Assembly: GCA_030601605.1 (NCBI GenBank)
Contig: JAUVTI010000013.1
Span: 1 to 22,477, forward strand
Length of the DNA stretch: 22,477 nucleotides
Origin: Gemmatimonadales bacterium
Lineage (GTDB): Bacteria; Gemmatimonadota; Gemmatimonadetes; Gemmatimonadales; GWC2-71-9
Direction: 5' to 3'
The notes below the pieces were generated by a model, which searched no databases, had not been told where the DNA came from, and saw only the letters and a list, made by a program, of their open reading frames with translations. Positions within the stretch are counted from its first letter, which is position 1. Each line of letters begins with the position of its first letter. Of the stretch, positions 13,259-20,875 are shown one piece after another. A program made the position numbers and the translations under genes.

Positions 13259-13888
13259 ATGGCTCACCCTCAGAACACTCCGAATTCTGCTCCGCGGCGC
13301 AAGCGCGACCCGAAGGGTACGCGAGAGCGTTTGGTGCGCGCCGCGCTGGAGTTGTTCACGACCCGGGGTTACCACTCGAGCACCACGCCGCAGATCGCTC
13401 AGAGCGCCAAGGTGGCCGAGGGAACGATCTATCGACACTTCGAGAGCAAGGAGCACCTGCTCAACGAGATCTACCGCGCTGCGGTACGTTTGCTGATCTC
13501 ATTGGTGAAAGAGGCTCCAGCCGTCGCCTGTCAGGAGCGACTGCAACACGTGGCGAACGCGTGGCTCGATCTGGCGGGTCGTGATCCGGCGCTGATCAAA
13601 CTCGTCTTCCTCACCCGGCTGGGCTCACTCCTGGACAGCAAGAGCCGCGACGCCCGCGTCGAGCTGCGCGACGAAGTCTCGAAAGTCATCGCGGCCGGGA
13701 AGTCGGTCGGCGAGGTCCGGGCGGGTACGGTCGAGGTGTGGACCGACGTATGGCTGCAGCTCGTGACTCTGGCGCTGGACCGCACCGCGAACGCCGAGTG
13801 GACGATTCAGCACGTCGGGCCGCAGCAGGTCTTCGACGCCGCGTGGGACGCGATCAGGGCCAGGGACGAAGGGCCCGGCGGCACCTAG
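13259..13888 (+). CDS. TetR/AcrR-family transcriptional regulator
   Basis: DNA-binding repressor-type protein of 209 aa. A basic tail (RRKRDPKGTRERLVRAALELF) opens the N-terminal helix-turn-helix domain. TRGYHSSTTPQIAQSAKVAE (about 36-54) and GTIYRHFESKEHLLNEIYRA (about 55-73) are the TetR signature. The C-terminal half is helical and unlike any ligand-binding domain I can name. ATG 13259 is taken because the HTH follows at normal distance; GTG 13256 is in frame directly before it. The gene is divergent from a thioredoxin-like gene across a palindrome and is followed after 58 bp by a transporter on the same strand. Either or both may be its targets. Confidence 0.9.
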   Translation: MAHPQNTPNSAPRRKRDPKGTRERLVRAALELFTTRGYHSSTTPQIAQSAKVAEGTIYRHFESKEHLLNEIYRAAVRLLISLVKEAPAVACQERLQHVANAWLDLAGRDPALIKLVFLTRLGSLLDSKSRDARVELRDEVSKVIAAGKSVGEVRAGTVEVWTDVWLQLVTLALDRTANAEWTIQHVGPQQVFDAAWDAIRARDEGPGGT

Positions 13889-13946
13889 ACACGCACCTCC
13901 AATCGCATAGCTTCGAGCACTTCTTCACCTTGCGGGAGACCACCCA

Positions 13947-15323
13947 ATGACGGATCCTGCGGCGACACAGGCTCGCGACGCCTGGGGCACTCGGGCTGGC
14001 TTCATCCTCGCCGCCGTCGGATCGGCGGTGGGCCTCGGCAACATGTGGCGCTTCTCGTACGTCGCCGCCGAGGGTGGAGGGGCCGCGTTCGTACTCCTGT
14101 ACCTGGTGCTCGTCGCCATCATCGGCATCCCATTGATGACCTCGGAGCTCATCGTGGGGCGGATGTCACAGGAGTCCCCCGTGGTGGCCGTGAAGCGCCT
14201 CGGCGGACCGGCGTGGGCACCGCTGGGATGGCTGTTCGTGTTTTGCGGGTTCGGCATACTGGCCTACTACTCGGTCATCGCCGGCTGGACGATGCGCTAC
14301 GCGTTCGACGCCCTGCGCGGTGGTCTCCCCACGGATGCGGGCGCCTACTTCCAGTCGGTGGCGTCCGGCTGGCCCGCCATCGCATCGCACCTGCTGTTCA
14401 TGGCGATCACCGTCGCGATCGTGGTGTTCGGCGTGAAGAGGGGACTCGAGCGGGCCGCGCTCATCCTGATGCCGGTGCTGTTCCTCATCCTGGTGGGACT
14501 GGCGGTGTGGGCAGCGAGCCTCCCCGGGGGCGGCGCGGGCTACGCCTACTACCTGCGACCCCAGCTCGGGGAGCTGCTCGACCCCAACATCATCCGGCTC
14601 GCGGCGGGCCAGGCATTCTTCTCGTTGTCGCTGGGGATGGGCGCGCTCATGACGTACGCGTCCTACCTGCGCTCGAAGGAGAACCTCGCCAAGGAAGCCA
14701 CGATCGTGGCGCTGGCCGACTTCGGCGTCGCGTTCGTCGCCGGCCTGGTGATCTTCCCGATCATCTTCAACTTCGGCCTCGAGACCACCATCGGGCTGGG
14801 CAGGGAGATCTCCGACAACACGGTGGGCACGCTGTTCATCGCCCTGCCCACGGGGCTGCAGAGCCTCGGAAGCCTCGGCGACATCGTCGTGGCGGCGTTC
14901 TTCATCATGCTCTTCTTCGCCGCGCTGACCTCGGCCATATCGTTGCTCGAGGTAGTGGTCTCGGCGGTGATCGACGGTTGGGGATGGCGCCGCAGGAGCG
15001 CCTCGCTGCTCTTCGGCTTCCTCATCGCCCTCGGCGGCATCCCCGCGGCGATCAACATCGACTTCCTCGGAGCCGCGGACGCCTTCGTGGGCAACTTCCT
15101 GCTCATCGTTGGCGGGTTCTTCACGGCGATCCTGGTGGGCTACCGCCTGATCGGTCCTGCGGATGCCGAGCTCGCAAGGGGCATGGACAACGCGCGCGCG
15201 CGCGCCGTTTGGGCGGGATTCGTGCGCTACGTGGCGCCGATCCTGCTGCTGGTGGTGCTCTACTTCATGATGCCGACCGCCTGGCAGGCGTTCATCACGA
15301 TCGTGACGTTGGGGAGGGGCTAG
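13947..15323 (+). CDS. Sodium-dependent transporter of the neurotransmitter:sodium symporter (SNF/LeuT) family
   Basis: Inner-membrane symporter of 458 aa using the sodium gradient to import an amino acid or amine. TM1 has the unwound family motif FILAAVGSAVGLGNMWRFSY. The usual Pro after WRF is Ser here, and the following loop reads AAEGGGAAF instead of the common GENGGG form. About eleven hydrophobic segments follow, including GIPLMTSELIVGR, GFGILAYYSVIAGWTMRYAFDAL, FFSLSLGMGALMTYASYL and the C-terminal VAPILLLVVLYFMM. The substrate cannot be assigned. A weak purine-rich GGGAGA precedes ATG 13947. It follows tetR by 58 bp, suggesting co-transcription. The gene includes an alternating CG run of 14-15 bp at 15191 in a cytoplasmic loop. 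It converges on the E1-alpha gene with a 16-bp gap. Confidence 0.93.
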   Translation: MTDPAATQARDAWGTRAGFILAAVGSAVGLGNMWRFSYVAAEGGGAAFVLLYLVLVAIIGIPLMTSELIVGRMSQESPVVAVKRLGGPAWAPLGWLFVFCGFGILAYYSVIAGWTMRYAFDALRGGLPTDAGAYFQSVASGWPAIASHLLFMAITVAIVVFGVKRGLERAALILMPVLFLILVGLAVWAASLPGGGAGYAYYLRPQLGELLDPNIIRLAAGQAFFSLSLGMGALMTYASYLRSKENLAKEATIVALADFGVAFVAGLVIFPIIFNFGLETTIGLGREISDNTVGTLFIALPTGLQSLGSLGDIVVAAFFIMLFFAALTSAISLLEVVVSAVIDGWGWRRRSASLLFGFLIALGGIPAAINIDFLGAADAFVGNFLLIVGGFFTAILVGYRLIGPADAELARGMDNARARAVWAGFVRYVAPILLLVVLYFMMPTAWQAFITIVTLGRG

Positions 15324-15339
15324 GAGGCGGGATAGCCGG

Positions 15340-16428
15340 CTACTCGCTGTACACTCCCTCCACCGCCGACTCCGGCGGAGGCATGTTGTGTTCCCGGGAA
15401 GCCAGCGCCTCTTCCGCCGCCCGGTCCACTTCGGCCGTCACCTCCGCCTCTATTCCCTCCAGCTCCGCGGCGCTCGTCCCCGTGGCCTTGAGGTACTCCT
15501 CGTACATCCCGATCGGATCGCGCCTCCCCCAGTACTCGAACAGCTCGGGTGGGATGATCTGCCGCGCCTCCTGCTCGTCGTGCGTGGCGTGTCCGCCCAT
15601 CCGGAACGTCTCGGCGGCGAGCATGACGGGGCCGTCACCCTCACGACAGCGGTCGGCTGCCAGCCGGGTCGCCGCGTAGGCGTCCAGCACATTGTTGCCA
15701 TCGAAGCTCCAGCCGGCGCAGCCATAGGCCGCGTGGACCTGGCTGAAATCCTCGGGACGGTGGTGCTGCTTCACCAGCGTGCCGAGCGCCACCTGGTTGT
15801 TCTGAATGATGAAGACGACCGGGAGCCGCTGGACCGCGGCGAGATTGAACGCCTCGTGCGTCGGACCGGACTTCACCGAGCCATCCCCCACCCAGGTCAG
15901 CGCCACGCGCGGCTCCCCGCGCATCCGGAAGCTGAGCGCGATACCGGCCGTCACGGGCGGTATGTTGCCGATGTTGGAAGTCGGTTGCAGCACACGGCGG
16001 CTGAAGTCCCCTACGTGACCGTCGCGTCCCCTGGACGGCGCGTCGTAGGTGCCGAGATACCCCCGCAGCATGTCCGCCACTGGCATTCCCATCTCACAGC
16101 ACGCTCCGGCATTTCGGATCATCGGCGCCACGACGTCGACGGCGCGGTCCAGCGCGTGCACCGCGCCCACCGTGGTCGCCTCCTCCCCCGTGCCGAGCCA
16201 CGCCTTCGAGATGACTCCCTGCTTCACCCACCGCTTGAGCATGACGTCGTGCAAGCGGGTGCGAAGCATGCCGGCGTACAGTGCGAGCCGCGCTCCGGAT
16301 CCGAGTCCCTCGGCGATGTTCCGCCGGTCGGCATCGCCCTCCCACGCACGGGGGTACGCCTCGACCAGCGCCGGGTCCGGCTGCCAGTCGAGGTACTCGG
16401 GCGGATCGAAGGCGGGAAACCGTTTCAT
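15340..16428 (-). CDS. Thiamine-diphosphate-dependent 2-oxoacid dehydrogenase E1 component, alpha subunit
   Basis: Alpha subunit (362 aa) of a pyruvate or branched-chain 2-oxoacid dehydrogenase E1, which decarboxylates the 2-oxoacid on ThDP and passes the acyl group to E2. The ThDP motif GDGSVKSGPTHEAFNLAAVQ, from GDG at about 181 to the closing NN at about 210, is clear. Upstream lie MLRTRLHDVMLKRWVKQG and SNIGNIPPVTAGIALSFR; downstream come ETFRMGGHATHDEQEAR (phospholoop region) and WGRRDPIGMYEEYL. This pattern is nearer to branched-chain than to pyruvate E1-alpha, but I would not insist. No E1-beta, E2 or E3 gene is adjacent. ATG 16428 fits the family start. It has only a distant GGGGG upstream and an open frame continuing to 16497 without similarity. 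Confidence 0.9.
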   Translation of the reverse strand: MKRFPAFDPPEYLDWQPDPALVEAYPRAWEGDADRRNIAEGLGSGARLALYAGMLRTRLHDVMLKRWVKQGVISKAWLGTGEEATTVGAVHALDRAVDVVAPMIRNAGACCEMGMPVADMLRGYLGTYDAPSRGRDGHVGDFSRRVLQPTSNIGNIPPVTAGIALSFRMRGEPRVALTWVGDGSVKSGPTHEAFNLAAVQRLPVVFIIQNNQVALGTLVKQHHRPEDFSQVHAAYGCAGWSFDGNNVLDAYAATRLAADRCREGDGPVMLAAETFRMGGHATHDEQEARQIIPPELFEYWGRRDPIGMYEEYLKATGTSAAELEGIEAEVTAEVDRAAEEALASREHNMPPPESAVEGVYSE

Positions 16429-16439
16429 GGGTGGATGAG

Positions 16440-16468
16440 TTGCCCCCAGTATGAGTAGGGCATAATAT
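16440..16468 (+). promoter_or_regulatory. Bidirectional promoter region between E1-alpha and the secreted-protein gene
   Basis: Plus strand: TTGCCC (16440-16445), 17-bp spacer, TAATAT (16463-16468), with CATAAT overlapping at 16461. On the minus strand the same AT island reads TATTAT (16467-16462; 5 of 6), about 33 bp before the E1-alpha ATG. It is the only AT-rich spot in the 69-bp divergent gap. Confidence 0.45.
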
Positions 16469-16497
16469 CCCCGACAATCCCGAGACGAGCAAGCCAA

Positions 16498-17373
16498 ATG
16501 CCATCACAGCCTACCCGCACCAGCGTAGTTCGGCGAATCCGGTGGACGGCTGCCGCCGCCGGCTTCCTGGTCTTCGCCGGCGCCGGCGTCCTCGGGGCGC
16601 CCCCCGTCGAGCGCACGCAGAACGCCGTCGCCGATTCCCTCGTCGGCCTCTGGATCGACTCCGCCGGCAGCATGGACACGTACCACCGGTTCCTGACCGC
16701 GTCGTTCACCGTGACCACAATCCTCTTCGACACGCTCTCCGGACGCGTCAAGCGCGCCCGGCCGCGCTACGTGTGGGTGCGCAAGGGACCGCACGGAGAG
16801 GAGGCCCGCATCGAGCGGTGGGAGAGCTCTGGTTTCATCCAGCAGGGGTTCAACGGCAGAGACCAGTCGTGGGCGGCGCTGGAGGGGGAGATCCTCCCCG
16901 ATACCGCCAAGGACATTCGCGAAGCCCTGTACGTGTCACGCGACGTCTTCTACTGGTTCGGACTGCCGTTCAAGCTGCGGGACCCGGGCGTCTACCTCTC
17001 ATACCTGGGGCTTCGCGAGCGGCCCGGTGGAGCCTGGGAGGGTGAGGACGAGCCCACGCAGCTGTACCACGCGGTGGGTGTGTCCTTCGGAGATGGTGTA
17101 GGGGAGCATCAGGACGTATTCACGTACTACTTCCCGCCAGGCCGGGGCTTCCCGTACGAGGTGACGTACGTCGAGGAGGGGAGGACCGAGATCAACCGGC
17201 TCCTGTGTGGCGCCACAGGCTGGGCCGGCACCCACCCCGGCAGCAACTTCCTCTACCCCTCCGTCGGGCGGCGCGACTGGATCACCGTATCGGGGAAGCG
17301 CACCAAGGCTCTGACCATATCGGACGTCGTGATCAATCCGGAGGTGCCGCAGGAGAGGTTCGAGGTGCCGTGA
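16498..17373 (+). CDS. Secreted protein of unknown function, possibly LolA-like fold
   Basis: Protein of 291 aa with a basic N-terminus (RTSVVRRIRW) and a hydrophobic segment TAAAAGFLVFAGAGVLGAPP, so it is exported, probably to the periplasm; no lipobox is visible. The mature part begins with a helix-like AVADSLVGLWIDSAGSMDTY. Then come many short strands: FTVTTILFDTLSGRVKRARP, YVWVRKGPHGEEARIERWE, VFYWFGLPFKLRDPGVYLSY, DVFTYYFPPGRGFPYEVTY and a closing VVINPEVPQERFEVP. The strand order and the LPFKLRDPG and final RFEVP elements remind me of lipoprotein-localisation-like domains such as DUF6503, but I cannot confirm this. It is divergent from E1-alpha and convergent with the kinase gene (7-bp gap). 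The start ATG has no good Shine-Dalgarno. Confidence 0.8.
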   Translation: MPSQPTRTSVVRRIRWTAAAAGFLVFAGAGVLGAPPVERTQNAVADSLVGLWIDSAGSMDTYHRFLTASFTVTTILFDTLSGRVKRARPRYVWVRKGPHGEEARIERWESSGFIQQGFNGRDQSWAALEGEILPDTAKDIREALYVSRDVFYWFGLPFKLRDPGVYLSYLGLRERPGGAWEGEDEPTQLYHAVGVSFGDGVGEHQDVFTYYFPPGRGFPYEVTYVEEGRTEINRLLCGATGWAGTHPGSNFLYPSVGRRDWITVSGKRTKALTISDVVINPEVPQERFEVP

Positions 17374-17380
17374 GGCCGGA

Positions 17381-18447
<1,067 letters not shown>

Positions 18448-18451
<4 letters not shown>

Positions 18452-19899
18452 GAGCGCACTAAATTGCGTCCTCCGTGCTTCGCGCGATAGAGGGCCTCGT
18501 CCGCCAGCGCGATGACGCCGTCCGGGTCCACCGCGTCCCCCGGGGAGATGGCGGCAACCCCGATCGAAACGGTTGCAGTGAGGGCCTTGCCGGACTCCGC
18601 GAAATCGTGGGCGGCGATCCGCTCCCGAATCCGCTCCGCGAAGACCATCGCTCCCGGAAGAGACGTCTCCGGAAGCGTTATCACGAACTCTTCGCCCCCG
18701 TAGCGCGCCACGACGTCCACCGTGCGCACCTCGCGGCGCAGCATCTCACCCAGTTGCTGCAGCACACGGTCGCCCGCCAGGTGGCCCCTGGTGTCGTTGA
18801 CCTCCTTGAACCGGTCGAGGTCGATCATCAGGACGCTGACCGAGAGTTCGTAGCGCCGCATGCGGTCGAGCTCGTGCTCCAACTTCTCCATGAGAGCGCG
18901 TCGATTGAGGCAGCCAGTCAGAGGATCGGTGGCCGCCAGCCACTGGTAGCGCTCCTTGTCCGACTGCGCCGTCTGCAGCGCGTAGGCCCGCTCGATCGCG
19001 CTCACGGCGGTGCGCACTACGTTTGCCGCGAACTCCATGTCCTGCGGCGTGAGCGTGGGTGCCTCGGCCATGTTCCGCAGGAAGAACACTCCCGACTGCT
19101 CCTCCCGCAGGCCGAACGGCACGGCGATCACGCTGTGGGTGGCCACCTCGACTCCCTCCCGCACCCAGTGCTCGCGAACCTCGGCGTACAGCGGATCCGT
19201 TTGCACATCGGCCACCAGCACGGGCCGGTTGGCCCGCAGCGCCAGGTGGATCTCCGGATACTTGTCGAGCTGGATTTCCAGATTCCGCAGCATCGGGCTC
19301 TCCGCCGCGACCACGACCTTGCCGAACGTGTCGCCGCGCTTGGCGAGCACCAACGAGCAGCGCGACACGTTGAGCACGTTGGCCACGCGGCGCGTCAGCA
19401 CGTGGTAGATCTCCTCCGGCGCGAGGGCGTCAGTCACCTCGTGCAGGATGTCCACCATCTCGGCGCGGATCGCGGCCTCATCGGCGCGCCGCCTGGCCTC
19501 GTCGCGCGCGGCCTGCATCGCCTCGCCCTGGCGCAGTTGCGCCTCGACGCGTGCGGTGAGCTCGCGCACCCGGAACGGCTTGGCGATGAAGTCCGACGCA
19601 CCCAGCCCGAGCGAGCGAACCGTGGCTTCCTCCGGGGCCATGGAGGAGATCATCAGCACAGGGAGATCCCTGTAGCGTTCGTCAGACCGCACTTCCTGCA
19701 GCAGCTGCAGCCCGTCCACCTTCGGCATCATGATGTCCAGCATCAGGAGGTCGGGCTGCTCCTTCTCGATGAGCTGCAGCAGGCCCTGACCGTCGGGGAC
19801 GGCCACGACGTCGTACCCCTTGTCCTTGAGGATCATGGTGAGGGCCTCGAGGAGGGTCCGATCGTCGTCGGCGACGAGAATCTTTGCGGGCGTGGCCAT
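18448..19899 (-). CDS. Response regulator with receiver, GAF and GGDEF domains (diguanylate cyclase)
   Basis: Cytoplasmic signalling protein of 483 aa predicted to make cyclic di-GMP. The receiver domain (about 5-125) has the acidic pocket ADDD, phospho-acceptor Asp55 (LLMLDIMMP) and Lys107 (FIAKPF). A coiled linker (about 125-145) joins a GAF domain (about 150-305), with CSLVLAKRGD and HSVIAVPFGL. The GGDEF domain follows: DPLTGCLNRRAL, LMIDLDRFKEVND, and the active-site GGEEF at 401-405. An RxxD inhibitory site (RTVD, 392-395) lies five residues before GGEEF, so product inhibition is expected. ATG 19899 is used because the receiver begins at once; no clear Shine-Dalgarno is present. It starts 11 bp after the dehydratase stop codon. 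Its cognate histidine kinase is not in the window. Confidence 0.93.
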
Positions 19900-19910
19900 G
19901 GTGGGGAGGG

Positions 19911-20819
19911 TCAAGTGTCCGCGAGCCCGGCAATGAGTGAGGGGTCGACGTTGCCGCCGCTCACGACCAGCACCGTCGGTCCCGCCGGCTCGAAGGCGCC
20001 CGCCCGGAGAGCCGCCGTCGTGGCGGCACCGGAGGGCTCGACCAGCTCGCCCTGCTCCTCGTGGAGCCATACGGTGGCCGCGGCGATGGCGCTGTCCGCG
20101 ACCGTCACCGCCTCCACGTGGCCCTTCACGTGCTCGAAGGTCAGCGTGCCCACCGACAGCGGAAGGAGCCCGTCCGCGATACTGGACGTCTCGGCCAGCC
20201 GCACTGGTCTCCCGGCGGCAAGTGCCGCTCCCAGCGCCGCCGCGTTCTCGGGCTCGACGGCCGTGATTCGTACGTTTGGATTCAAGGCTTTCACCGCGGT
20301 CGTGATGCCTGCAATCAGCCCACCCCCGCCAACCGGCACCGTGACGTGCGCCACACCCGGCAGCTCTTCGACGATCTCGAGGCCCACCGTACCCTGCCCG
20401 GCGATTATGTGCGGGTGCTCGAAGGGCGGAACCGGAGTGAGCCCCTGCTCATCGGCGAGCTCCATCGCACGCACGTAGCGGTCCTCGGAGGTGGTCCCGG
20501 CAAACATGACCTCGCCGCCCCAGCGCTCGACGCCCTCGATCTTCACCGCGGACACCGTCTCGGGCATCACGACGACGGCCCGCGCGCCCACCCGCCGTGC
20601 GGCGAACGCCACCGCTTGTCCGTGGTTGCCCGAGGAGTACGTGATCACCCCCCGGTCGCGTACTGCAGGAGGCAGTTGCCTCATGAAGTTCCAGGCGCCG
20701 CGGAGCTTGAATGCCCCCGTGGGTTGCTCGCTCTCGAGCTTGAGGTAAACGGGAACGCCCGCGCGCTCCGAGAGAGCTGGCACGTGCTTCAGCGACGTGC
20801 GCACCGCGACTCCAGGCAA
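19911..20819 (-). CDS. Threonine/serine dehydratase, fold-type II PLP enzyme (start uncertain)
   Basis: PLP-dependent beta-elimination enzyme converting threonine to 2-oxobutyrate (or serine to pyruvate) with release of ammonia. From TTG 20819 it has 302 aa. YLKLESEQPTGAFKLRG carries the Schiff-base lysine (about 38). YSSGNHGQAVAFAARR is the carboxylate loop, and VPVGGGGLIAGI is the phosphate-binding glycine loop. The end VLVVSGGNVDP is typical. It lacks an ACT regulatory domain, as in the TdcB-like catabolic class or serine racemase relatives. The same frame upstream of the TTG encodes AIQPDDRVSLADIREAARG, which aligns with the normal first helix of the family, yet no ATG, GTG or TTG precedes it in frame; the true start may therefore lie near 20879. 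It directly follows gyrA. Confidence 0.87.
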   Translation of the reverse strand: MPGVAVRTSLKHVPALSERAGVPVYLKLESEQPTGAFKLRGAWNFMRQLPPAVRDRGVITYSSGNHGQAVAFAARRVGARAVVVMPETVSAVKIEGVERWGGEVMFAGTTSEDRYVRAMELADEQGLTPVPPFEHPHIIAGQGTVGLEIVEELPGVAHVTVPVGGGGLIAGITTAVKALNPNVRITAVEPENAAALGAALAAGRPVRLAETSSIADGLLPLSVGTLTFEHVKGHVEAVTVADSAIAAATVWLHEEQGELVEPSGAATTAALRAGAFEPAGPTVLVVSGGNVDPSLIAGLADT

Positions 20820-20875
20820 CCCGCGGGCGGCTTCGCGGATATCCGCGAGGGAGACCCGGTCGTCGGGTTGGATCG

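Noticed and set aside
15333..15342. Perfect 10-bp palindrome TAGCCGGCTA between the symporter and E1-alpha genes
   Set aside because: No loop and no T-tract; too short to call a terminator.
18475..20478. Plus-strand open frame of 667 codons opposite the GGDEF and dehydratase genes
   Set aside because: Spans two real genes on the other strand and has no domain; a GC-bias artefact.
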